Shown here: in pieces, positions 1 to 7,541 of the stretch
How the letters are laid out: each line of letters starts with the position of its first letter
Position numbering within the stretch: position 1 is the stretch's first letter
From: DAOTYH01 sp034435015
Lineage (GTDB): Bacteria > Chloroflexota > Anaerolineae > Aggregatilineales > UBA3940
NCBI GenBank assembly: GCA_034435015.1
Contig: DAOTYH010000062.1
Location: 1 to 64,000 of the forward strand
Reading direction: 5' to 3'
Length of the DNA stretch: 64,000 nucleotides
Notes under the pieces: generated by a model
The model's input: only the letters and a program-made list of their open reading frames with translations
What the model was told of the DNA's origin: nothing
Database searches by the model: none
Program-made: the position numbers and the translations under genes

Positions 1-15
1 TGTGTCCCCCCTGTG

Positions 16-43
16 TTGACATTATACCCGGCCCCAATATAAT
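16..43 (+). promoter_or_regulatory. Predicted sigma-70-type promoter of the MFS gene
   Basis: A perfect TTGACA (16-21) and a perfect TATAAT (38-43) are separated by 16 bp, ahead of the MFS start at 101. A strong AAGGAG ribosome site follows at 82-87. This is a sequence match only; no transcript data. Confidence 0.7.
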
Positions 44-100
44 TTTTGGGCAGAGCTGACCTCCTCTTTTACCCCCAACGTAAGGAGTAACATCAACACC

Positions 101-1447
101 ATGAAACTAGACTGGAAAAAGACTTTCCTGATCGGCTTCGGCTTTCTAGGGATTATGGCCATCTGGCAGGGCTACAATGCCTTTGTCCCTATTTTTCTAC
201 AATCTGGCCGTCCCGGCTTTGTGAGTTCTCGAAACGTCTTGGGGTTTGGCCTGAGCGCCACAACCACTGGCGCTATTATGGGCATTGACAACCTTATCGC
301 CATTGCCATCCTGCCCCTTGTTGGCTTCTGGAGCGACCGGATACGCACCCGTATCGGGCGGCGTTACCCGTTTATCATCACGGCGGCGCCGCTGGCGGCA
401 CTGGCTTTCATACTCATGCCTTTTGCCGCCAGCCTGATTGACCCTGAATTCAACGGCAACACCTCTCAGAACACCCTGGCCTTCACGCTGTTCATGATTG
501 GGCTGAGCGTGACACTACTGGCTATGGCGGTACTGCGCACCCCCGTCATCTCCCTGATGCCCGATCTCACACCCTCACCACTACGCAGTAAAGCTAATGG
601 CGTGATCAATTTCATGGGCGGCATGGGGTTTATTGTGGGGGCATTTGGGCTTTCGCTCCTATTTGATCTGAACCCCATCTTCCCTTTTATCGGCGGCGCG
701 GCGATCCTGCTGGCCGCCGTCGTGCTGTTATTTACGACCATTAAAGAGCCGGATGTGAACAGCCTGCCACACCCTGAGCTTCATGAGGAGAGCGAAGAAG
801 AACAGGCCCTTGGTGCGCTAAAGCGCGCATCGGTGATCCCGCCGGCATATCGCCGTAGCCTGATCTTCCTGCTGTTGGCAATCTTCCTCCTCTTTATTGC
901 TTATGAAGGCATTGGAACTTTCTTTACATCCTATGCTGTAAATGTGTTGGGAATTAGCGAGGGTTTTGCGCCAACCTTGTTTGGGCTGGCAGGGGTGACG
1001 TTCATCCTCTTTACCATCCCTGCCGGCCTGATCGGCGAACGGTTTGGCCGCCGCCGTACCATCTTCGCAGGGATTATCCTGTTCGGCCTGGACATGCTCC
1101 TTGGCTACTTTGCGGCCAGCGCATGGCAGATCGGTATCGTGCTCGCTGTCAGCGGGATAGGCTGGGCTTTAATCAACGTCAATATGTTGCCAATGGTAGT
1201 TGATACAAGCGAGGATGAACGTCTGATCGGAACATACACCGGTTTCTACTTCTTGGCCTCACAAGTAGGGGCGGCACTGGCTCCACTGATGCTGGGCAGT
1301 ATAGTAGACCTGTTCGGCGGCGACTTCCGAACTATCTTCCTGTCAGGCCCTGTCTTCTTCCTGCTGGGGCTAATAGCCATGAGCATGGTCACTCGCGGCG
1401 AGGCGCGGGGGATAGGCAGACCCCCTCAGGCTGAAACTGCCGCTTGA
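101..1447 (+). CDS. MFS transporter, SLC45/GPH-like sugar type
   Basis: A 448-residue polytopic membrane protein with about 12 hydrophobic segments. The MFS loop 2-3 signature is clear near residue 78 (SDRIRTRIGRRYPF), a form typical of sugar-cation symporters of the SLC45/melibiose-carrier type rather than drug exporters. A charged cytoplasmic loop (EESEEEQ) separates the two halves. The start is supported by AAGGAG 13 nt upstream and a consensus promoter. It sits in front of a nucleoside-hydrolase-like gene and converges on the RLP/PTS operon, so a sugar or nucleoside substrate is plausible, but the substrate cannot be read from sequence. Confidence 0.85.
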   Translation: MKLDWKKTFLIGFGFLGIMAIWQGYNAFVPIFLQSGRPGFVSSRNVLGFGLSATTTGAIMGIDNLIAIAILPLVGFWSDRIRTRIGRRYPFIITAAPLAALAFILMPFAASLIDPEFNGNTSQNTLAFTLFMIGLSVTLLAMAVLRTPVISLMPDLTPSPLRSKANGVINFMGGMGFIVGAFGLSLLFDLNPIFPFIGGAAILLAAVVLLFTTIKEPDVNSLPHPELHEESEEEQALGALKRASVIPPAYRRSLIFLLLAIFLLFIAYEGIGTFFTSYAVNVLGISEGFAPTLFGLAGVTFILFTIPAGLIGERFGRRRTIFAGIILFGLDMLLGYFAASAWQIGIVLAVSGIGWALINVNMLPMVVDTSEDERLIGTYTGFYFLASQVGAALAPLMLGSIVDLFGGDFRTIFLSGPVFFLLGLIAMSMVTRGEARGIGRPPQAETAA

Positions 1448-1527
1448 GGCGCCGCACCTGCTAAACCCATTAGATTCGTCAGCATGGCTGTGAGGAGCGT
1501 TCCCCTACATCCCGAATGGAGCAGATT

Positions 1528-2385
1528 ATGGGATATGTAATCTATGATTGTGACAACACTCTCGGCTTGAAGAACAAAGAAGTTGATGACGGGTTGACCA
1601 TTTACTACCTGCTGGGCAGACCTGATATAGAGCTGATAGGGGTCACCACGACCTTTGGCAATGGGACAATCGAACAGGTCTATACACAGACGCAGGCCTT
1701 GCTGGCCGACATGGGGCGGAACGACTTGCCTGTCAAGAAGGGAGCAGGCAGACGCGGTGAAGGCCCAACTGAGGCGGCTCACTTTCTGGCAGAAAGCGTT
1801 GCGGCACGCCCTGGCGAGATTTCCATTCTAGCCACAGGCCCGCTGGGGAATCTGCGTGCCGCCTGCGAGATAGACCCTGATTTCTTCCGCAAGGTAAAGC
1901 AAATTGCCTGCATGGGGGGCTATCTAGCGCCCCTGCGGATGGGCTGGCGCCGGGTTAATGAGCTTAACCTCTCAGCCGACCCGGAAGCCTCCCATCTTGT
2001 GCTCAATGCGCCTTGCCCCGTGACTCTGATGAATGCGCAAACTTGCCTGCAAGCCCCCTTCTACTGGCGTGACCTCAGGGAACTGAGCTTCTGGAGTCAG
2101 AAAACACGCCGAGCTGTGCGGCGCTGGCTGATTCTGCATGCTATCTTCTGCGGGCTGCCCAACTTCTACCTTTGGGACCTGCTGCCTGCTGTCTATCTGT
2201 CTTACCCTGATCTGTTCGATACAAACAGGGTCACAATACTCTCTTCCGTCCGCGACCTGGAGACAGGCAGTCTCATGATGGCTGAGCAACCCGGAGATAA
2301 GACGGTCAACATGCCTCGTTCCATTACCGACGTAAGCCGATTCAAGGCGATTCTGTTTGAGGCGTGGCAACATGTACGGGCCTGA
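1528..2385 (+). CDS. Nucleoside hydrolase-like protein (IunH family)
   Basis: About 285 residues. The family hydrolyses N-glycosidic bonds of nucleosides using a Ca-binding Asp cluster. The N-terminal motif here is YDCDN at residues 6-10 followed, after a ten-residue insertion, by DDG (20-22), a spread-out version of the canonical DTDPGxDD. The C-terminal family block appears as LWDLLPAVYLSYPDLF, where the usual active-site His-Asp is Trp-Asp, so the exact substrate is uncertain. I place the start at 1528 because GGAG lies 6 nt upstream; an in-frame ATG at 1516 lacks a ribosome site. It is probably cotranscribed with the upstream MFS gene and may process a ribosyl-type substrate imported by it (inference). 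Confidence 0.75.
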   Translation: MGYVIYDCDNTLGLKNKEVDDGLTIYYLLGRPDIELIGVTTTFGNGTIEQVYTQTQALLADMGRNDLPVKKGAGRRGEGPTEAAHFLAESVAARPGEISILATGPLGNLRAACEIDPDFFRKVKQIACMGGYLAPLRMGWRRVNELNLSADPEASHLVLNAPCPVTLMNAQTCLQAPFYWRDLRELSFWSQKTRRAVRRWLILHAIFCGLPNFYLWDLLPAVYLSYPDLFDTNRVTILSSVRDLETGSLMMAEQPGDKTVNMPRSITDVSRFKAILFEAWQHVRA

Positions 2386-2403
2386 CTATGCCCGGTGATG
2401 ACT

Positions 2404-2445
2404 AGTCCCTCTCCTGCTACCGATGAGGGATGCGGGAGAGGGACT
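2404..2445. terminator. Hairpin between convergent genes
   Basis: A 14-bp stem (2404-2417 against 2432-2445, one G-U pair) closes a 14-nt loop between the convergent nucleoside hydrolase and UroD-like genes. Neither side has a clear U tract, so it may end transcription from both directions only weakly. Confidence 0.5.
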
Positions 2446-2490
2446 CTAGCCATAGGCTATTCAACTCAATAGAGCAGAGAAACTATGCTC

Positions 2491-3561
2491 TTAAGGCCGA
2501 ATGGGGTACCGGCCATACTTCTCAGCGGCACGCACCATTGCATCAATATTTTCTACCGGCGTCCCGCCGCTTAGGCAACCTGAGGCGCTGAGGATGTAGC
2601 CGCCTCCCGGCGCCCCCTCTTGGATCATCCGGCGGCATTCTTCTTCGACATCTTCGGGCGTGCCGTTGAGCAGGGTGTCTAACTGGGCCATGTTGCCGAT
2701 CAAGCACAGCTTATCACCAACCCGCTGTTTAGCCTCTGCGACGCTGATGTCCGGTGCGAAGTGCAGGCCGTCTATGCCCGTGTCGGGGTACATATCAAGG
2801 ATATGCCCGACCCGGTCGCAGTTGTGAGCCAGCACGATGACGCCCTTAGGCATCCCTTCAACCAGCCGCTTGATATACTGCCCAGAAAACTCCCACCAGA
2901 GCTTAGGCGAAAGCTGGGCGCCGCTGTCATCAGAAAACATGATCTGCACCATCGTACCGCCAACCACTTCGTATTGCTTGTTGATGTAGCGGATACAGGT
3001 CTCTGTAATGATCTCCATCATCGCGTGTACGCCTTCCGGGTCCGTGATGACCTCGGTCATCAGGTCAGTTGCCCCGCGTACCAATAGGGCTACGTCGAAA
3101 GGTGCATGCAGGAAACCCGCCGTGACCTCGTACCCATACTCCGGAAGCTTTTGGGCCAGCCAAGCGAAGTTTTCTAACACCATAGGCATACGGCCGTCTT
3201 TTTCAGGGTCGGGCACTTTGAGTTTCGGCACATCCCTGCGCAGATCATGAACAACAGGGTTGGCATGCGGCGTCTGACCCGGCAGGGTGACGATCTCGCA
3301 CCCCAGCGCGGACGCCTCTACCGTTGATCCAGACGAGCCGCGGAAGCCGGGGAAATATTGCATATCGGGGTAGCGCTCGCCGTAGAACTCCACCATGGCG
3401 CGGAGTTGCATTTCGCGATCCTCGTACCATTTGGAGGCATCTACACCGTAGTATTTGCTGAAGAAGGCGCTCGTCAGCCATGGGCAGGCCGGCACTCTAT
3501 CTGGCTCGCCGCGCCGTGCTACCGTCAGGAAGCGCTCTCTTGGTGTCATCTCTTTGACCAT
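2491..3561 (-). CDS. UroD/MtaA-family protein, possible corrinoid/thiol methyltransferase-like enzyme
   Basis: A 356-residue TIM-barrel protein of the uroporphyrinogen decarboxylase superfamily (PF01208). It is not HemE: the N-terminal HemE substrate motif (MRQAGRY) is missing. It has H246-N-C248 and, 80 residues later, C329, the H-x-C-Xn-C zinc pattern known from the corrinoid methyltransferases MtaA, MtbA and CmuA. A methyl-transfer or demethylation role is therefore possible, but no corrinoid-binding protein gene is in the window. The start at 3561 (AAGGAG with 6-nt spacing) is preferred to the longer frame from 3597, which would overlap the RLP gene. Last gene of the minus-strand operon, 28 nt behind the RLP. 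Confidence 0.8.
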   Translation of the reverse strand: MVKEMTPRERFLTVARRGEPDRVPACPWLTSAFFSKYYGVDASKWYEDREMQLRAMVEFYGERYPDMQYFPGFRGSSGSTVEASALGCEIVTLPGQTPHANPVVHDLRRDVPKLKVPDPEKDGRMPMVLENFAWLAQKLPEYGYEVTAGFLHAPFDVALLVRGATDLMTEVITDPEGVHAMMEIITETCIRYINKQYEVVGGTMVQIMFSDDSGAQLSPKLWWEFSGQYIKRLVEGMPKGVIVLAHNCDRVGHILDMYPDTGIDGLHFAPDISVAEAKQRVGDKLCLIGNMAQLDTLLNGTPEDVEEECRRMIQEGAPGGGYILSASGCLSGGTPVENIDAMVRAAEKYGRYPIRP

Positions 3562-3589
3562 ATTGATCTCCTTATCAGCCGATGAGGGC

Positions 3590-4744
3590 TTATTCACCTA
3601 GACGCTCAACCATTGCCCGGAAGTGCCGGCTGCTCTCTACCAGATCGGGGCCATGCCGGTGGAGATTGCCTGCCACTAGAAAGACAGCATCCGGCCCGTA
3701 GAAGTCCCGCATCTCTTCAAAGAACTCCGGACGCACCCCGCCGCCCGGCGAGGGCAAGTTGGGCTTGATGTCCCCCATAGGCACACGTGTTCCTTCTGCC
3801 GCCAAGCGGCATTCCTCCTGAGGCGGCGCAAACCGCCCCTCGTAGTGGGGGAAGATGGAAATATCTGCTCCCATCAGCCGTGAGAGTTGTCCATGTAACA
3901 CATAGGGTGAGATACCAAACTCAGGAGTGCGCCGGTATGTACCCAGAAAACCCGGATGAAACATAATAGGCAGACCAACGGCGTCATCTTCAGCGAGCAT
4001 GCGTATCATGTCCAGCCCGCTGAAGGCAGGCATCAGCATAAGGCCATCTGCACCCGCCTCTTTGGCAAAGCGAACCTTCGCCAAGAGTTTCTCCATTGGC
4101 CCGCTAATGCATGGAAAATACAAGCAGTGGTAACCCGTCTGGTGATTGGCCCTGGCAATGGCTTCCACACAACGGACAACGCGCTCCTCAAACGGGCAGA
4201 AAGCCTGATCGGACAACCCATGGTCATCCTTGATGATGTCAATGCCTCCCAGTGCACACTGATAGGCCATCTCGGCAAGCTGTTGTGGAGACTGCCCCAT
4301 CGGCTTGAGGGCAGTGCTGGTCAGAGGACGCGAAGAGACACCTAGAAGTTCACGAATGCCCTTCCGTCCAAAGCGCGGTCCCTTGAACGCCGCCGTTAGA
4401 CTAGGCGGCAGGTCAAGAGACTCCAGTCGGACTCCCGGCGTGAAGCTGATGTTACCAAAAACCACGTTTAGGAACTGGGGCAACTCATAGCCTGTGCTCT
4501 CAGCGGCATAGGAGATCAAAACCTCGTAACTGCCGTCTGGGAGCGGCACGAAAGTCTCAATCCAGCCCACCAAGTTGTCACGTAACAGGCCGGGCGCAAG
4601 AAGCTCATAAGGGAACTCGACTGTCTGTTCCACACAGATAAACTCAGCGATTCGGCGTGCATCGGCCTCGTTTAACCCATGCAGGGTATAGCGCACCCGA
4701 AGACGTTCACCCGAAAAAGTAAGTTCAGGGTTATCGTACTGCAT
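3590..4744 (-). CDS. RuBisCO-like protein (RLP, form IV) with K-D-D-H metal motif
   Basis: 384 residues, with the RuBisCO N-terminal alpha/beta domain followed by the TIM barrel. K147 lies in TALKPMG (equivalent of K175) and the carbamylated-lysine loop reads K172-D173-D174-H175, so the third metal ligand, normally Glu204, is His. H263 and H300 match the two active-site histidines. The phosphate loops are PSPGGG (331-336) and AGN (358-360). Loop 6 has E-G-R-F in place of the G-K-L of true RuBisCO, so carboxylase activity is unlikely. RLPs catalyse enolisation, isomerisation, decarboxylation or transcarboxylation of phosphorylated keto-sugars (methionine salvage, D-apionate catabolism). Here the partners are a ketose-type kinase, isomerase and epimerase, pointing to sugar catabolism. 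AAGGA precedes the ATG. Confidence 0.9.
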   Translation of the reverse strand: MQYDNPELTFSGERLRVRYTLHGLNEADARRIAEFICVEQTVEFPYELLAPGLLRDNLVGWIETFVPLPDGSYEVLISYAAESTGYELPQFLNVVFGNISFTPGVRLESLDLPPSLTAAFKGPRFGRKGIRELLGVSSRPLTSTALKPMGQSPQQLAEMAYQCALGGIDIIKDDHGLSDQAFCPFEERVVRCVEAIARANHQTGYHCLYFPCISGPMEKLLAKVRFAKEAGADGLMLMPAFSGLDMIRMLAEDDAVGLPIMFHPGFLGTYRRTPEFGISPYVLHGQLSRLMGADISIFPHYEGRFAPPQEECRLAAEGTRVPMGDIKPNLPSPGGGVRPEFFEEMRDFYGPDAVFLVAGNLHRHGPDLVESSRHFRAMVERLGE

Positions 4745-4823
4745 CCAATTGTCCTTTAGTCACACCTCGCTAAACCCGAAACCTCCAAGAGACTTGTTGC
4801 TTCGTTGAGAAGGGACGGCCCCC

Positions 4824-6062
4824 TCAGATGTCACTCTCTCCAGCAAAGCGGTTGAAGCGTGCGATCAGCCACTCACTGGTCTCACGTACCAGCGGGATAC
4901 AGACACCATGCAAGTGACGCTCTGTGCTGTATTGTTTCGCCTGCTCAGGGTCGCTTAGGTCAAGTTGAAGCAGATCACGGCAATTAGTGGTGCTCTTCTG
5001 AGCCTGATACCAGCGGACCAGCTCAGCGGCCATAGCGCGCGCCGCATAGCGCGGCGGCTTGTATTGGGGGTTGCTGTGGGCTTCGCGTGCGCCAATAACC
5101 ATCAGCCCCCCTATAAGGGAGCCGCAGGTCAGGCCCTGCCTTGCCATGCCGCCGATAAAGGAGGTTGCGGCACGGTGCGCAACCTCAGAGCTGTACCCCT
5201 CCGCCTCGGCAAAGGCGGTGAAGACAGACTCGGCACAGGAGTACCCCTGTCTGAAAAGCTCCTCTGCATAGGCAGGGATGTCAATCGGGGTGAAGGGTGC
5301 TTGCCCCTCACTTCCTGTGATCTTCAGGCAGGCTGATAATGACCCGCACAGGGCGTTGTCACGCTGGTCAAGGAGGGTGTGCGGCTTGAAATCTGGGGCG
5401 GATATGTGCTGACGCAATGCGCCCGTCAGGGCTTCTGTCAGTATGGGGGTACAATCAAAACCGCGCACACCCAGTGCCAGCGCACGCTTCAGGTCCTCTT
5501 CCGGAAGAACAGCCGCCGTCCTCAGCAACAAGGGGGCAGACAGCCCCTCACACAGGGCGGCCAGACGATCAAACGGGACAGCGTCCCCCCACGACAGTAG
5601 CAGTGCATCCGGGCCGGCGCTTTCGACAAAGGCGCGGGCACGCACTGGATCAACCGCCTCTGCCTGACCCAGAAGGACGGCAACAGCCAAGCCGTTTTCA
5701 CGGGCAAGCCTGCCAGATTCCTGCACAAAGTCTGTCTCATGATTCTCGATCAGGCAGGCACAAAATCCCAGCCGGATCGCCTCACCCACCTGTTCGAGGT
5801 TTTGCACCCCTGCCAGCATCAGGCAGATTGGCACGCGGGCCATACGCGCCTGTTCACGCAAGGCATCGGACAGACGGCGTACCTCGCCTGTAGAGATGCC
5901 TCTGAACCTGTCCGTACGCACAACCAGCACAAGCGGCGCTTCCTGCTTGCCAGCCTGTGTCATCAACGCTTGCGCGGCCAGCAGATCATCAACACTGGCC
6001 AGCACCAACCCGTAGGCCTTCTCCGTAGCGGCAGTAAGCAAAGCCGGCAGGGAACCTAGCAT
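4824..6062 (-). CDS. Degenerate class-II aldolase-like domain fused to C_GCAxxG_C_C redox domain
   Basis: 412 residues in two parts. Residues 1-220 resemble the class-II fructose/tagatose-bisphosphate aldolase barrel (KbaY/GatY type). The strand that should carry the catalytic Asp and zinc His (HLDHG) reads LMLAG (81-85), so zinc-dependent aldolase chemistry is probably lost. Residues 262-405 match the putative redox-active C_GCAxxG_C_C family, with C276 (GYSCAESV), C313 (LTCGSLIGG), C361 (NCRDLL) and C388. That family is thought to bind a metal or do thiol redox chemistry; its function is unknown. GGAGG lies 8 nt before the ATG and the gene starts 3 nt after the isomerase stop, so the two are translationally linked. 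The aldolase assignment is less sure than the redox domain. Confidence 0.7.
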   Translation of the reverse strand: MLGSLPALLTAATEKAYGLVLASVDDLLAAQALMTQAGKQEAPLVLVVRTDRFRGISTGEVRRLSDALREQARMARVPICLMLAGVQNLEQVGEAIRLGFCACLIENHETDFVQESGRLARENGLAVAVLLGQAEAVDPVRARAFVESAGPDALLLSWGDAVPFDRLAALCEGLSAPLLLRTAAVLPEEDLKRALALGVRGFDCTPILTEALTGALRQHISAPDFKPHTLLDQRDNALCGSLSACLKITGSEGQAPFTPIDIPAYAEELFRQGYSCAESVFTAFAEAEGYSSEVAHRAATSFIGGMARQGLTCGSLIGGLMVIGAREAHSNPQYKPPRYAARAMAAELVRWYQAQKSTTNCRDLLQLDLSDPEQAKQYSTERHLHGVCIPLVRETSEWLIARFNRFAGESDI

Positions 6063-6065
6063 GGC

Positions 6066-7502
6066 CTAAGCCTCCATCGGCCTGAGGTAAGGCCGGTAAA
6101 TTTGCTTTCCGATAGGACGCATCCCCAGCCAAGCCGCCAATTCCAACCCCGCCCCGCTGAGGTCGCCGTAAGCCAGCGGATAGTGATGCTGGTAACCGCT
6201 AGCCATTAAAGTCTCGATCAAGTCTGGCACAGTGACAGCTTCGTCGTTCAAGCGCAGGTCACAGAACCAACCCCGGCTCCCTACGTAGCTGGACTTGCTG
6301 TTGTCCAGCCTGCCGCCCAGCACAAGAACGCGGTCAAAGTCTGTGGTGAACCCGAAGACGGTAGCCTGCCCCGGCTTCAGCACAAGATCGTTGTGCAGGC
6401 CAATGCCATCTCCGCCATAGCCGTCAAAAAGCCAGAGAGACTGCATCCTGACGCCCTTCTCATCCGCCAATGAGGGAGCAGTCGGGCCGCAGTGCCAGAG
6501 CAGTATACTTTCGTCCGTCTCATCCACAGCGGAAAGGTCCATCAGGGTGACGACCGTACCGCCGCTCATGTAGCGCAAAGCCAGCATCCCGGCGGCGCTT
6601 GTGACATCCCCTTCGCAGGCGGCGATCAGGCCGTCTTCATTGAGCTGGCCCAGCACACTGCACACGGCTAGATGATAGTCTGACTGGAAACGCGGCCAGC
6701 AACTTATTGCCAACGCATCGAGAGAACGCTCCTCAGCCAGTTGCCGATAGGTCAGCAGTACACGTCCCGCTCTATCTAATGCAGGAGCTTGTCCTTCGTC
6801 GAAGGTGGCGGCCCCTCCGCGGATACGTTCAGAAGCCTCCATTGCTGGTTCGCTAGGCTGGGCTTCAGCCCGCCCGATGACCTCATCAAATTCAATGTGA
6901 GCCACGCGGATACCCAGACGCTCATAGAGCACACGCTCGTCAATAATGAGGTTGTCAAAGCCGGGAGCTACCCCGCCTACCAGCCCAATGCGTGCCCCTT
7001 GCAGATTGATGAGTGCCGTGAGCGCCTTCACCGTGAGTGCCAGCCGCTCATCAAAGAGCGGTTGACCGGGCCGCCCGTAAAACCACTTGACGGGCTTGCG
7101 ATAGCCGCTCAGGAAGGTCTTGGCGATGCTGTTGTACATATTAGCGGCAGTGAAGCTGTTAAGCGGCAGGCCGCCTTTGGGCGCAGGCGGCCCTTCGGGC
7201 ACAGCCCAGATACCCAGCCGGGCATCCAGCGTGGTGAACTCGTAGATGAACTCACCGGGGCCAAAGGAGCTGGTCTGTAGCAGGATGAAATCCGCCCCCC
7301 ACTCCTTCAGCTCGGCGGCGGCGCGGCGTGCGTCTTCGATATTCCACATGCCGCCAGTGATCACATGCAGGTCAAAACCAAGATGTTCAGCGAGTGCGTT
7401 GAGCCGCTCGGCGCTGTCGGCAAACTGCGCCGCCTTGTCACCTAGAAAAGGTGTACACATCACGCCGGTCAGGCCTACCTTGAGCCGTCGAGTTTCGCGC
7501 AT
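6066..7502 (-). CDS. L-fucose/L-arabinose isomerase-like protein
   Basis: 478 residues, a distant member of the FucI/AraA fold that interconverts aldoses and ketoses with a Mn-type metal. Candidate ligands are E297 in ACEGDV, D322 in LMDLS and H440 in GYQHHYP, the expected Glu-Asp-His set in the right order. LWHCGP (335-340) is a typical block of the uncharacterised FucI-like branch. The start at 7502 has GGAG with 6-nt spacing; the longer frame (7529) has none. The next upstream gene (kinase) ends 39 nt away and the downstream fusion gene begins 3 nt after its stop. In this operon it probably converts the released sugar to a ketose before phosphorylation (inference). Confidence 0.8.
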   Translation of the reverse strand: MRETRRLKVGLTGVMCTPFLGDKAAQFADSAERLNALAEHLGFDLHVITGGMWNIEDARRAAAELKEWGADFILLQTSSFGPGEFIYEFTTLDARLGIWAVPEGPPAPKGGLPLNSFTAANMYNSIAKTFLSGYRKPVKWFYGRPGQPLFDERLALTVKALTALINLQGARIGLVGGVAPGFDNLIIDERVLYERLGIRVAHIEFDEVIGRAEAQPSEPAMEASERIRGGAATFDEGQAPALDRAGRVLLTYRQLAEERSLDALAISCWPRFQSDYHLAVCSVLGQLNEDGLIAACEGDVTSAAGMLALRYMSGGTVVTLMDLSAVDETDESILLWHCGPTAPSLADEKGVRMQSLWLFDGYGGDGIGLHNDLVLKPGQATVFGFTTDFDRVLVLGGRLDNSKSSYVGSRGWFCDLRLNDEAVTVPDLIETLMASGYQHHYPLAYGDLSGAGLELAAWLGMRPIGKQIYRPYLRPMEA

Positions 7503-7541
7503 AACACACTCCAAATGACAACTAAGCAAACCGCTATAAGC

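Noticed and set aside
2491..3561. HemE uroporphyrinogen decarboxylase
   Set aside because: No MRQAGRY substrate motif; H-x-C...C zinc pattern and context fit the MtaA-like branch.
3590..4744. Genuine RuBisCO large subunit
   Set aside because: Loop 6 lysine and the Glu metal ligand are missing, length is 384, and there is no small subunit or phosphoribulokinase nearby.
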